Of a stretch of DNA of 64,000 nucleotides, positions 39,713 through 49,300 are shown piece after piece. Origin of the DNA: Aurantiochytrium sp. KH105 (Eukaryota > Sar > Bigyra > Thraustochytrida > Thraustochytriidae); assembly GCA_003116975.1 (NCBI GenBank), contig BGKB01000104.1:62001-126000 (forward strand), in the 5' to 3' direction. Position 1 is the first letter of the stretch. The number at the start of each line of letters is the position of its first letter. Under the pieces are notes generated by a model. That model was not told the DNA's origin, did not search any database, and worked only from the letters and a program-made list of their open reading frames with translations. Both the position numbers and the translations under genes were made by a program.

Positions 39713-41152
39713 ATGTACCCGCAAATGCAGCAGATGAGGCGGCAGCAGCAGCAGCAGTCGTCGCCACTCGCGCATCAAGTGGGCGGCAGTTCCGTGGAAA
39801 AGGCCGTGAGGTCGTGCGATGCGTACAAGCCGGAGTACGTTCAGCGTATCGTCAGGGATATCAACGACATTCAGGGCGCAGCCTCTCTCGAGGCGAAGGC
39901 TGCGGAGCACTTTAGCGACTTTGGCGAGCGGAACCTTCTCGTGGAACTCGAAGGTACCGTGCCAATCAACTATCAAAGCAACCGGTACAACATCCCCATG
40001 CGGATATGGATCTCAAAGTCCTATCCGGAATCGGCCCCGCTTGTTTACGTGACGCCGAAGCCCGGAATGCACATTGTGGACGGCCACAAGCACGTGAACC
40101 GCGACGACGGGCTTGTGTCGCATCACTACCTTCAGGAATGGCAGGCTTCGAGATCGAACCTCGCGGGTCTTTTGAATGCGTGCAAGACTATGTTCAGTAT
40201 TGCACCTCCTGTGATCTCTTCTGGAGGCGCGAGCCAAGTGCATTCTGCCTCGGCAAGCATGTATCCTACGCACGCACGCCCCCCGGCGACATCGCGATCA
40301 ATGCCTCCACCTCCACCGGCTTATTCGTCATATGCGGGACCAGGATATCCGCGCCCTGCCGCTACTGCTTCTTCGCACGGTTGGCCTGACCAGGCCCCAC
40401 CGACGCCGCCTTATCCTCGCACCTCCACGCCGCCGCCTCCACCTTACCCAGCGAGCGGCGGATCGTCTCGTCCACGGACGCCGACTATGCCCTCGTCTCA
40501 GTCTTCGAGGGCATCTGCCTTGCACGCCACAAGCGAGCAGGAACACTCGCGACTCGACGCGCAACGCCAGTCGGAGCAAAACAGAACTCGGCAGGCCCTT
40601 GAGATCAAGCTTCAGGAAAAGTTCAAAAAGTTTCGTGAGCAAATGAAGACGGAGCTGAGCGACGAGATGAAAATCCAAACCAAGCTGGAAGAAGGTCAGC
40701 GGGTGCTCGAGGAGGGCTTGGGCAAGCTCGAGAAACAAAAGGATGACCTCGAAGCCACGATTCACGAACTGGACCTCAAAGAGACGCAGCTCAAGACATG
40801 GCTCGAACAGTACGGGAACGCAGATGAAGAAGGCAATCCGAACAGTTGCGCTATTGCGCAAATCAACCTCGACGAGGCCATCGTGCCCGCTGACGGTCTT
40901 TCAAGGCAGCTCTTTGATTGCGTCGCAGAGACGAGCGCGATCGACGACACATTATATCACTTGGACCGCGCGCTCTCGAATGACATCATTAAACTCCCAG
41001 ACTTTCTCAAGGAGGTTCGCAAGCTTGCACGCAAACAATTCATGGCCAAGGCCCTTGCTCTTAAGATTCAAGAGCACCAGCAGAAAATGCACATGCAGAC
41101 GCGCCAGGTTCCCTCATTGAACTCTCGTCCGCCGCCGTACCGGCCATCCTGA
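39713..41152 (+). CDS. TSG101: TSG101/Vps23-like ESCRT-I subunit
   Basis: The 479-residue protein has the three-part plan of ESCRT-I subunit TSG101 (yeast Vps23). A ubiquitin E2 variant (UEV) domain covers about 30-165 (RYNIPMRIWISKSYPESAP, MHIVDGHKHVNRDDGLVSHH); like other UEVs it lacks a catalytic cysteine at the E2 position and would bind ubiquitin and PTAP-type motifs. A Pro/Ser/Tyr-rich linker spans about 170-262, a coiled coil about 270-375, and the C-terminal steadiness box about 395-470 (TLYHLDRALSNDIIKLPDFL, ARKQFMAKALALKIQ). It acts on endosomes, sorting ubiquitinated cargo into multivesicular bodies. The N-terminus has a short glutamine run from CAG repeats. I start at the ATG at 39713; upstream codons in frame have no ATG. 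Confidence 0.93.
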   Translation: MYPQMQQMRRQQQQQSSPLAHQVGGSSVEKAVRSCDAYKPEYVQRIVRDINDIQGAASLEAKAAEHFSDFGERNLLVELEGTVPINYQSNRYNIPMRIWISKSYPESAPLVYVTPKPGMHIVDGHKHVNRDDGLVSHHYLQEWQASRSNLAGLLNACKTMFSIAPPVISSGGASQVHSASASMYPTHARPPATSRSMPPPPPAYSSYAGPGYPRPAATASSHGWPDQAPPTPPYPRTSTPPPPPYPASGGSSRPRTPTMPSSQSSRASALHATSEQEHSRLDAQRQSEQNRTRQALEIKLQEKFKKFREQMKTELSDEMKIQTKLEEGQRVLEEGLGKLEKQKDDLEATIHELDLKETQLKTWLEQYGNADEEGNPNSCAIAQINLDEAIVPADGLSRQLFDCVAETSAIDDTLYHLDRALSNDIIKLPDFLKEVRKLARKQFMAKALALKIQEHQQKMHMQTRQVPSLNSRPPPYRPS

Positions 41153-41538
41153 GGCCTTGCCACGGTCTTTCTTACTTCCTTCTTCCTCCCTTTATTTCTT
41201 TGCGCTGGGGGGACGCGGGGCGGAGCTGATCCTCTTGCGCAAAGCTGGCAATGGCAGATGAGGTGTTTAAAGGTTTTGTACCCCCTTCTGGCAAAGAGAA
41301 TTGTGAACAAGGCGGGGGGAGAGGGGGGGAGCCACGGAGTGAGTAGGCGGCATGCTCTCTGCTGAGATCTTATACGCTTGTAAATTGAGATAAGATTTTG
41401 TGGGGACTGACTAGGCTAAAAAGTAAAGAAAAGGAATGAAAAGACAAGACGACCAAAAGGTTTTCATTGACCTCCTGCTCAAAACTCATTTCGCCTCCCT
41501 CTCTCTCTTTCTCTCTCTCTCTTTTTTTAATGTTTCTC
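41153..41538. other. Short convergent 3' spacer
   Basis: About 390 bases between the stop of TSG101 and the stop of the MIOS-like gene. It has pyrimidine tracts, G-runs (around 41315-41330) and a CT-rich stretch at 41493-41525; these look like 3' untranslated sequence. Nothing else is seen. Confidence 0.6.
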
Positions 41539-44500
41539 TCACCGCAAAGATGTACAGGTGCAGGTGCAGTCCGAAACAGGGCAGCAAACGTGCTCCAGAA
41601 ACCATTCGGTCATGCATGAGGCATGGCCACCATGACGACATCTGAGACACCACGAGAACCAGCGACCAAAGGGCTGCGCGGTGCCTGCAGGAACAAAATC
41701 ATTCGACACCGAAGCTCCTCCCTTGCCTTCGCCTCTCTTCGAGGCGCTCTTGTGCCTGCCTCCTCCACGAGAAGCAACATCGCGCGGTTGCTTTTCCACC
41801 ATTCGCGCAAAGCGCTCACGCTCACGGGTCGTTTTGCCCATCATTTGCGCGTACGGATTAATGCAACTCATGGGCAATACACAAACCGCGCATGACGAGA
41901 GCCGCTTTTTACAATGCGGACAGCAAGGGATGGTCAGCTTGCGATCGTTGAGGCGGGACGACCCGCTGAGCATGCTGGCATCCGGAATAACCTCGTGAAG
42001 AAGAAGAGACTTTTTGCAATGCGTGCATACTGCGTAAACTTGCGGATCCTGCGCCGCGCGCGAGCGCATTGACGCCAAAACATCGCCCGCCATATCCTCG
42101 GGAACCCGACTTGAACCGTTGCTTGAAACATGATCAACATGGCGCGCATCATCGAGAGCGCGCGTCGAGGGCGGAGGTGATGAGGGGGTGGCGGGCGCCT
42201 CATCCTTTTCGCGATGCGCCTTGAGTTTGCGCTCTCGAGCTGCGAAACGCACATCGAAGCGCGCGCGCTCTTGCCAAAGCTGCCAAACATTGAGCAGGTC
42301 GCGATACGAAGAGATCCACCATGCGATGCGCGTCGCATCGCGAACAGACAGTTCATCTGGAATCGTGTGACAGGATACGAGAGCAGCAGTCTGAACGTCG
42401 CCAGAGTGATCAACGTATGCCTGCAGCAATTGCATGCCGCGATCTCCCAAGCCCGTGAGAACAATTCCATCAAGATGTCCATGCTCGATCGCGTGGTCGC
42501 AATTTTCGCGTAAAAAAGTGTAGAGCTTTTGATCGGGAAGAAATCGGCAGGCAAACGCAATGCGATCCGTGAGCGCAATGCGCGATTCCTTGAGAACGCA
42601 ACTGAACTCGATCTCCGTCGAGGGCAACAAGACATCCTGCATACCCGAAGCATCGACGTCGTCGCTGCCATTCGCATGAGACTTGTTTGAGGCCGCGGGA
42701 TTTAAGTCGCTGATAGAAGCGTTGTTGCTCGCCCCACTGCCAATGCTGAGCTTTCCCGAGGACTTGGTCGGTGACGCGAGGGCGTGCTCCACTGATGCGC
42801 CAGCTTCGGCCTCCGTTTCGTCCTCGGGGATGCCCGCAAGGCCAGAACTTGATGTCGTCGAAATCTGGCCCGATGGCATGATGCTTGTGACGGCACTTGA
42901 CAAAGAAAATCCATCGTCCAGCCGTGTTCCTGACGAGTCGTTTGCCGACAACGACGGACTATCCAGCGCTTCGATCCCCGAAAGGTCCCGGCGATGCTGC
43001 ACGCGTTGCTCGTAATTCTCAACGAGAAATGCAAGAGCGGCTCGCAAGACAGGAAAGCTATCGAGACGCGTGAGCAGACCACTGCAGCGGTCCACCCATA
43101 AAGATGAGTTTCCGCTTTCAGCCCCGGGGTAACCCGCCAGTGCCATGGCAACCAGCTCGAGAAGATCCGCAATGAGTTCCTCGTCAGTGCTGCGAAAGGG
43201 ATCGCGGTGTACTTCGAAGCGAGGGTTTCCGGCGCCAAGAGAGATGGGGGCATTTGAGGACGCACGATGGGCGCGACGGCGATGGCGAAGGTCAGTCGCA
43301 GCCTTTTGCAGGATTTGCACCGCTGAGGTCAGATTGCAATCAAAGATTGCGAGTGCGGCCAAACGCTGATAGTCGCGGTCATTGCCAACAACGCCAAAGC
43401 GCGTGTCCGTGGAAACACTCATGGAGCCACTGTGCCCCTCCTTTTCTTTAAGATCTCGCCAACCACAAAGCCGCAGCGCCGTGTTGCGCGAATTGCTGAG
43501 ATACAGAGAAAAGCGGGGCTTAGAGGTGGTGTCAACGCGCGTTCCATCCTGCGCACCCGCGCGGTTTGCGAGGATAGAAATCAGGCCGGCGTCGACGAGG
43601 CCTTTGGCTCGCGTAGGGTCCATTCGACGCGAGGCACGCTCGACCCAGCGCCACATGTCGCGCAGGCGAACGAGGTCGGCAAGACAGGAGGTTGGGTCGC
43701 TTGGGTCCACCATAGTATAAAATTCTTCATCAAACCCCTTGGGCGACTGCGGGGCCCCATTGGAGAGGCGTTTGGCAGCGGCGATCGTTCGCTCTAGCAG
43801 CTTGGTGTTCGCATCTGCGTCAATGGCGTAACCGAGCCTTGCGCGTGTGCGAAGGATAAGCGACGGGTCTCGTTGCGGAAAGGGAAGCTGAGAAGGTACG
43901 AATGCCCCACCAAAGCTGAGCTTTGACTGCGGAGACACGGAGATGGGCAACGGATTCTGCAGCGAAAGATCGTCAGGAGTTCCATTTTTGCTCGAGACAA
44001 AGAGAATGCGATTGGCACTCAAGGCAAAACGACGCTTATCCAAGGCATTCGAAGGATCCGCCGACCCGTTGGCGACGCCAAGGCCTGCCCTTGAAGCTAC
44101 AGATGTCGCCAAGGGGCCATTGGCATTGCCGAGAGGCACATTCGGACCGACAGCTGCTGAAGCGCCGGGGACACCAGCCACAGGATTGCGCGGACCCCCC
44201 GTAGAATTGGGATGGGCGCCTTTGACAGGAATCCAGCAAAAGCTGGCAATGCGATCGCTTGTGTAACGACGCACATCTGACCTGGTGATCTTCATTGTTG
44301 TAAGCTTCCCGTCCGTGTCCGTGTCGCGCTTCTTTGCAGAAAGTATAGACTCTTTGTCTTCAAGCGCAGCGGCAGCTGACAAGTCGTCGCTGCCACGCGC
44401 GGCTGCTGGCGGGGGCGGCGGCGGGGGCGGCAAGTCATCGTCGTGGTTACCAAAGGAGCTGTCAGACTCAGAACCGGAGCTGTCAACGGCTTTGTCGACA

Positions 44501-45765
44501 TCGTAGAGGCTAATAAAACGCTCATCTGCAGTGGCACAGGCCAAGAGACCTGAACGAATTGGAGACCACGCAATTTGCATTATGTCCCTGGACACTGCGT
44601 GGATGATGGCGATCGGTTCGTTCAGTCGACGCACATCCCAGGCCTTGACGAGGGGATCGCTTTCTGAAAAAGTAGCCAGACGTTCAGGACGGCATGGATC
44701 GAAGGCAATTCCGCTTACGCTCTTGGTGTGTGCTACGACAGCTGGAGGGCTTTGCTTTTCTGCGTCGCGCACATCGTAGAGACGCAGCCATCGGAGACCA
44801 GTCCCGACGGCAAGGCACGACTCTTTGTCTGGCGCCCATGCAAGCGAGGTCGTTGCCTCGTTATAGCAGTTTTGAAAAATGGGGCGTAGGTTTGGCGGGG
44901 GCCGCGATCGGCCTTTTAGATGCGAATACACAAGCTTGTTCTCCTCGGGCGCGCTGGCGAGCTCGCGCGCCACCTGCAAGGTGTCGTACAAGGCAAGACT
45001 CTTTTCCTCGCGCGATCTTTCGACAGCAACGGCGAGGTTGCTGGGCTTTGATGGCTGCCAGCTCACAGCATTACAGTGTCTATTCTGCACGGCACCTGGC
45101 GAGATTTCGTAGATCACGCCGCTGCCTTCGGTGTTGACGCTGTCTTGGAGACTCACGAGCCGCACAGTACCAGAGCTATCGCCTGTGGCGATGAGCAGAG
45201 GGTCAAAGGGCCCGGGGTACCAGCTCAAACAGCGGATAGGGCGCGCCATCGTTCTCATGGCCACGAACGAGTGCTTAAGTTTCCACCGTACAGCGGATCC
45301 TGCGCCAGAAGTGTTGACGTTGGCCTGTGACTGCGCAGAAGCATTCGCGCTGCTGCCTGGAGCGTTCCATGATGCGATCTGTCCGGAGGCTGCGCTGCCT
45401 GCGCTGACGCGTCTTGCATGGCCCCTGGGCTGTTGTTGTGGTTGCTGAGATTGTTGTTGCTGTTGCTGTTGTTGCATGTGCTGCTGAATGAGAAACTGCT
45501 GGTGTTGGTGTTTTTGCACGACAGCGCTCTCTGGTTGCGCGCTCGAGTCCGACGGCACACTCTCGTACAGCTTGAGGTCCAGCGACTGGGTCACCACGAA
45601 GTGGCTCGAGTCGTGCGGCGACCACTCCATGACCGGGGTCGACGGCTTGATCTTGCCGCCGCCGCCACCGCCGCCGCCGCCGATCCCTGCGCCGGACCCC
45701 CGGCCGCTCCCGCGGGGCACGCCGCCGCCGCGCGCCTCCATGTACCCCGTCTGCCTGCCCGCCAT
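41539..45765 (-). CDS. MIOS: MIOS-like subunit of GATOR2 (WD40 plus C-terminal zinc domain)
   Basis: The roughly 1408-residue protein matches the MIOS/Mio family (about 875 residues in human), enlarged by disordered inserts. A Gly-rich start and a glutamine run precede MEWSPHDSSHFVV, the usual MIOS opening. WD40 blades follow to about residue 620 (IRCLSWYPGPFDPLLIATG, NAVSWQPSKPSNLAVAV, SGIAFDPCRPERLATFSESD, IMQIAWSPIRSGLLACATAD), interrupted by a Pro/Ser-rich insert. An alpha-solenoid spans the middle. The C-terminus is a zinc-binding RING-like domain with CxxC pairs (CTHCKK, CCPHCKKRLSSCAVC, WCLRCRHGGHASCMTEWF, HVCCPVSDCTC), close to animal MIOS. GATOR2 acts at the lysosome, relieving inhibition of TORC1 when amino acids are present. 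I start at the ATG at 45765; 45741 is an alternative. Confidence 0.92.
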   Translation of the reverse strand: MAGRQTGYMEARGGGVPRGSGRGSGAGIGGGGGGGGGKIKPSTPVMEWSPHDSSHFVVTQSLDLKLYESVPSDSSAQPESAVVQKHQHQQFLIQQHMQQQQQQQQSQQPQQQPRGHARRVSAGSAASGQIASWNAPGSSANASAQSQANVNTSGAGSAVRWKLKHSFVAMRTMARPIRCLSWYPGPFDPLLIATGDSSGTVRLVSLQDSVNTEGSGVIYEISPGAVQNRHCNAVSWQPSKPSNLAVAVERSREEKSLALYDTLQVARELASAPEENKLVYSHLKGRSRPPPNLRPIFQNCYNEATTSLAWAPDKESCLAVGTGLRWLRLYDVRDAEKQSPPAVVAHTKSVSGIAFDPCRPERLATFSESDPLVKAWDVRRLNEPIAIIHAVSRDIMQIAWSPIRSGLLACATADERFISLYDVDKAVDSSGSESDSSFGNHDDDLPPPPPPPPAAARGSDDLSAAAALEDKESILSAKKRDTDTDGKLTTMKITRSDVRRYTSDRIASFCWIPVKGAHPNSTGGPRNPVAGVPGASAAVGPNVPLGNANGPLATSVASRAGLGVANGSADPSNALDKRRFALSANRILFVSSKNGTPDDLSLQNPLPISVSPQSKLSFGGAFVPSQLPFPQRDPSLILRTRARLGYAIDADANTKLLERTIAAAKRLSNGAPQSPKGFDEEFYTMVDPSDPTSCLADLVRLRDMWRWVERASRRMDPTRAKGLVDAGLISILANRAGAQDGTRVDTTSKPRFSLYLSNSRNTALRLCGWRDLKEKEGHSGSMSVSTDTRFGVVGNDRDYQRLAALAIFDCNLTSAVQILQKAATDLRHRRRAHRASSNAPISLGAGNPRFEVHRDPFRSTDEELIADLLELVAMALAGYPGAESGNSSLWVDRCSGLLTRLDSFPVLRAALAFLVENYEQRVQHRRDLSGIEALDSPSLSANDSSGTRLDDGFSLSSAVTSIMPSGQISTTSSSGLAGIPEDETEAEAGASVEHALASPTKSSGKLSIGSGASNNASISDLNPAASNKSHANGSDDVDASGMQDVLLPSTEIEFSCVLKESRIALTDRIAFACRFLPDQKLYTFLRENCDHAIEHGHLDGIVLTGLGDRGMQLLQAYVDHSGDVQTAALVSCHTIPDELSVRDATRIAWWISSYRDLLNVWQLWQERARFDVRFAARERKLKAHREKDEAPATPSSPPPSTRALDDARHVDHVSSNGSSRVPEDMAGDVLASMRSRAAQDPQVYAVCTHCKKSLLLHEVIPDASMLSGSSRLNDRKLTIPCCPHCKKRLSSCAVCVLPMSCINPYAQMMGKTTRERERFARMVEKQPRDVASRGGGRHKSASKRGEGKGGASVSNDFVPAGTAQPFGRWFSWCLRCRHGGHASCMTEWFLEHVCCPVSDCTCTCTSLR

Positions 45766-46320
45766 CGCGGCCCCGCGCGCGCGAACCCGGCTTCTACGTC
45801 TGTCTGCACGCACTCGCTCTCCGGGCGTATCTTCGCGCCTGCCTGCCTGCCCGCCCGCCCCCCCCCGCCAGGAGAAAACGGGTTCCGCAGGGCGCAGGCG
45901 CGGGCAAAGAGACCTAAGGGGCGGCCCCGGGATAGGCCGCTTGGGCCTCTGGCGCGCCGCGCAAGATCGCCGCGTTGTCGCGAGGATCGCATCGCCCGAG
46001 GGAAGAGAGACTGTACAAGAAGTCGAGCAAAGCTATAACAGCAAAGCGAAAAGCGACTAACTGTAAGGTAAAAGCAAAGCAACTTGCTGGTTGAAAAAGC
46101 AAAGCAAAAAGCAAAGCAAAAAGCAAAAAGCAAAGCGAAAAGCAAAGCGGCCACGCAGAGCGGAGCAGGGCAGGGCAGAGCGGGGCGGAGCAGCGGAGAC
46201 GCGAGGCGAGGGCCGCGACCGAGCCCGGGGCGCAGACCGGCTGGCCGCGGTCGAGCCTGCGGTCGGCCCGCGGCCGCCCTGTCTGCTCTGCGCGGAGGAA
46301 GCGGCCTCGCGGCGCCGAGG
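45766..46320. promoter_or_regulatory. Bidirectional promoter region between MIOS and the EF-hand repeat gene
   Basis: Only 555 bases separate the two divergent start codons. The + side carries a long GCAAA-based tract (46025-46149); the - side is CpG- and C-rich (a C9 run near 45861). No TATA box is clear. Confidence 0.45.
46025..46149. repeat. AAAGC/GCAAAA tract in the 5' leader of the EF-hand repeat gene
   Basis: An irregular array of AAAGC, AAAAGC and AAAAAGC units on the sense strand, 170-300 bases before the ATG. A similar tract in the same sense orientation precedes the LTA4H-like gene (59430-59467). Confidence 0.85.
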
Positions 46321-49300
46321 ATGGCGAGCGGATACCTGGTCTGCGCCTGGCGCGGGCGCGAAGCCACGCTGCCCCTGTACGGCGACCCGGAGCGACTCGT
46401 GCAGCACTGCGCGGCGGCCTTTGGCGTGCGCGCAGAGGACGTCATCGGCTTCGCCATGGACAACACGCTGTACCCGGCGAGCCTCGTCGGCCGCAAGGGC
46501 GCGGCGGGCTTTGGCGGGAGGCGCATGAACCTTGTCGTGAAACTGACCCACGACGAAGAGGGCGACGCTGGACGAGCGCAGCGAGAGCCCGAGGCGGTGG
46601 CCCGCCATGCGCACCGCAACGGCAGGCGAGCCGCGGGCCTGACAGTCGCGCCGCGAGGCTCTCAGCCGTCGCCTTTGTCGTCTCAAAGCCAGTTCCTGCG
46701 CAAAGTCTCGACAACGAAAAAGGCGCCTCTCACGAGTACGCCCCGGGAGCGTCGCTCGCTTCGCTACTCGCTCGTGGGGAATCAGTCTGTGCTGGTCACG
46801 AAGAAGGACCTGATCGCGGTGCGACTTATGCGACAGGCGCTGGAAGGTCTCTCGCTGAGCGCGTCGGCACTCATGGATCTCTTCTCCTTTGAGAGTCAGG
46901 ACCTGCTGAGCAAAACGTATTATACAGAAATTGTCGAAGAGCATCTCTGCCCTGCAGGGGTGGGAAGCCCGACGCAGTGCGCGCAGATTCGTGGACTCCT
47001 GTTGCGCGCGTTTTACGCGCTCGACGTCTTTGGTGAAGAGCGCGTTCCCGTGCGCGAGGTACTTTGTGGACTCATTATGCTCACGAGCGGGGAGCTCGAA
47101 CTCAAGTTCGCCTACATGTTTCAGCTTTTCGATACAGACCAAGATGGCTCATTGCACTTTGGGCAGCTTGCGCGGATTTTGCGTGCGCTGCTTACCTTTG
47201 CGCTCGCGTTTAGTGACGGTATGTCACGCCTGCCGTCGCGATACGTGTACAGCCTCGTTGACGAGACGTGCGAAGCCGCGCTTCAGACGCTCCCAGCAGA
47301 AACAGATGCGAACGTGTCATTGCGACCTTTTTGGGAATGGTACTCGACGATCGGGCACAACCTCATGCCATGGGTGGAGTTGTACGAGTCGGATATCAAC
47401 GTTGCGAATGCGCTTCGCTGGCTCGCCAAGCTCGATCCGTTTGCGGAAAACTCAACGGTAGCCCCACCGGCTATCGTTGCGCTGATGAGCGAAGGCGTGG
47501 CTACCTCGCCGTTGCGCCGCCAGCGCGGCGCTCGTCGTGCGAGGACACCAACCTCGCGTGCCGCAGCAGTAGCTGTGGCTTCGCCGCCTCCCGCATCGCC
47601 CTCGCGACTTCGTTCACTGGGACCGAACAATAGCTTTCTACTGTCTTCAGATGGCGACGACAGCGATGCTATTCGCTTCGATAGACGAACCTGGAAGGGT
47701 AAGATTGCTCGAGATGAATCGGACTCTGATGATGGTGGTACGGGTGCGGGCGAAAACGATGACGATGAGGTCAATGGTGACTACGACGATTCCTCCGAAG
47801 AGGACGGCGCGGTGGACTCGGCAGATCCGCTCTTGGATGGGTCCCCGGAGGCGCAACTTGAAGGCGATGCGCAGACGCTACCCTTGTTTCGCTTTGCGTT
47901 GTGCGAAGACAAAGAACTTGTCCTCATGCCAATTGATGCCGAGTTGGTCGATTTGATCGTATCGACAACGCGCATTTCCGACACAGGAGCAGAGCAGATG
48001 TATAGTCTTTTCTTGAATGCAGTGGCGTCACAACCCGGACCGGATCTCTCCAAAGAGTGTTTTGATGAGTGCATCCGGGAACTCGTGCCTGGCGAGCTTT
48101 TGGGCAAACAGGAGCAACGCTACCTCTCGTACACGTTTTCTACATTTTTCTATGCCTTTGATCGTGCCAGCGAGGATCGCGTTCCCACGGATGAGTTCTT
48201 GAGCGGGTTCATGCTCCTGGCCAGCGGAAGCAAATCACAAAAACTATCGCTCGCCTTTTCCCTTTTTGACACGGACGGAGACGGCGCAATCGACTCGATT
48301 GGCCTCGTACGATACCTGCGTTCGTTTCTCACCTTTCTCTTTGCGCTGCAAAAGGATGCGCCCAAACTCGATGCCGAGGAGATTTACACGACGATCGATC
48401 GCACGGGCGTGGAAGTGGCCCGTGCTGTGTACGAGCACTTGGGCAAAACGGACACAGACACAGTCTCCTTTGAGGAATTTGGAGAGTGGTACAATCACGA
48501 GGGCCATGAGGCTGTCCCGTGGCTTGAGCTTGTTGATTTGGGCAAGTGGCCCATTCAACGAAACAAGTCTGCTTCCGCTGCTGCTTCTTCCTCGGCGATG
48601 CCGTCGTCGAGCGGAAAGACTGCGCAAGACGTGAATGGCGAGAGCGTTGGCCCAGCGGGTGAGCGGCTGGTCTTTCTCGTCCCGCTGCGCGCCTCGGCGA
48701 CGCGAGATACCGCGAACCGAGCCTCTCTGTCCATCATGACGAGCGATGTGGACTGCATTGAGAACTTGCTACGATGTACACGACTGGACGAAGCAGATGC
48801 TGACGAGATATATGCGGCGCTGCTTCGCGCGTCCCGCGGATCGGACATTACCATTCACCGTGATGCCTTTATTCGCGCCGTTCGCGAAATGGTGCGCTCC
48901 ATTGCAGTTGCTGGCGCCGAGAGCAGCAACGAAGGAAAGCAAGGCGAGCGCCCCGGCCGAAGGCGGAACAAACCTGAGGATGCAGCGGGTCGACAGCGCA
49001 ATGACGCGGCAAAGGAAGAAGCCGAAATGGTCGCCCTCTTTTCGAGTGTAGAAGATAGACTTCGTCGTTTCTTCAAGCTGTTCGAGACGAATTCGCCCGC
49101 GCGTGCGGCCACGGACCAGTTGGCATGCGCTTTGAGTCTGCTTGCGCAGGGCAACAAAAGCGACAAGCTGGCCGTTGGATTTGCGCTCTTTGACCGGGAC
49201 CGCGACGGGGCGCTAACACAGCGTGAGTTGGTGCAATTTCTCACTGCGCTGTTGCTGGGTCTTCACGGCCTCACGTCGGTGCTGGAACGTGAGGGTCTCA

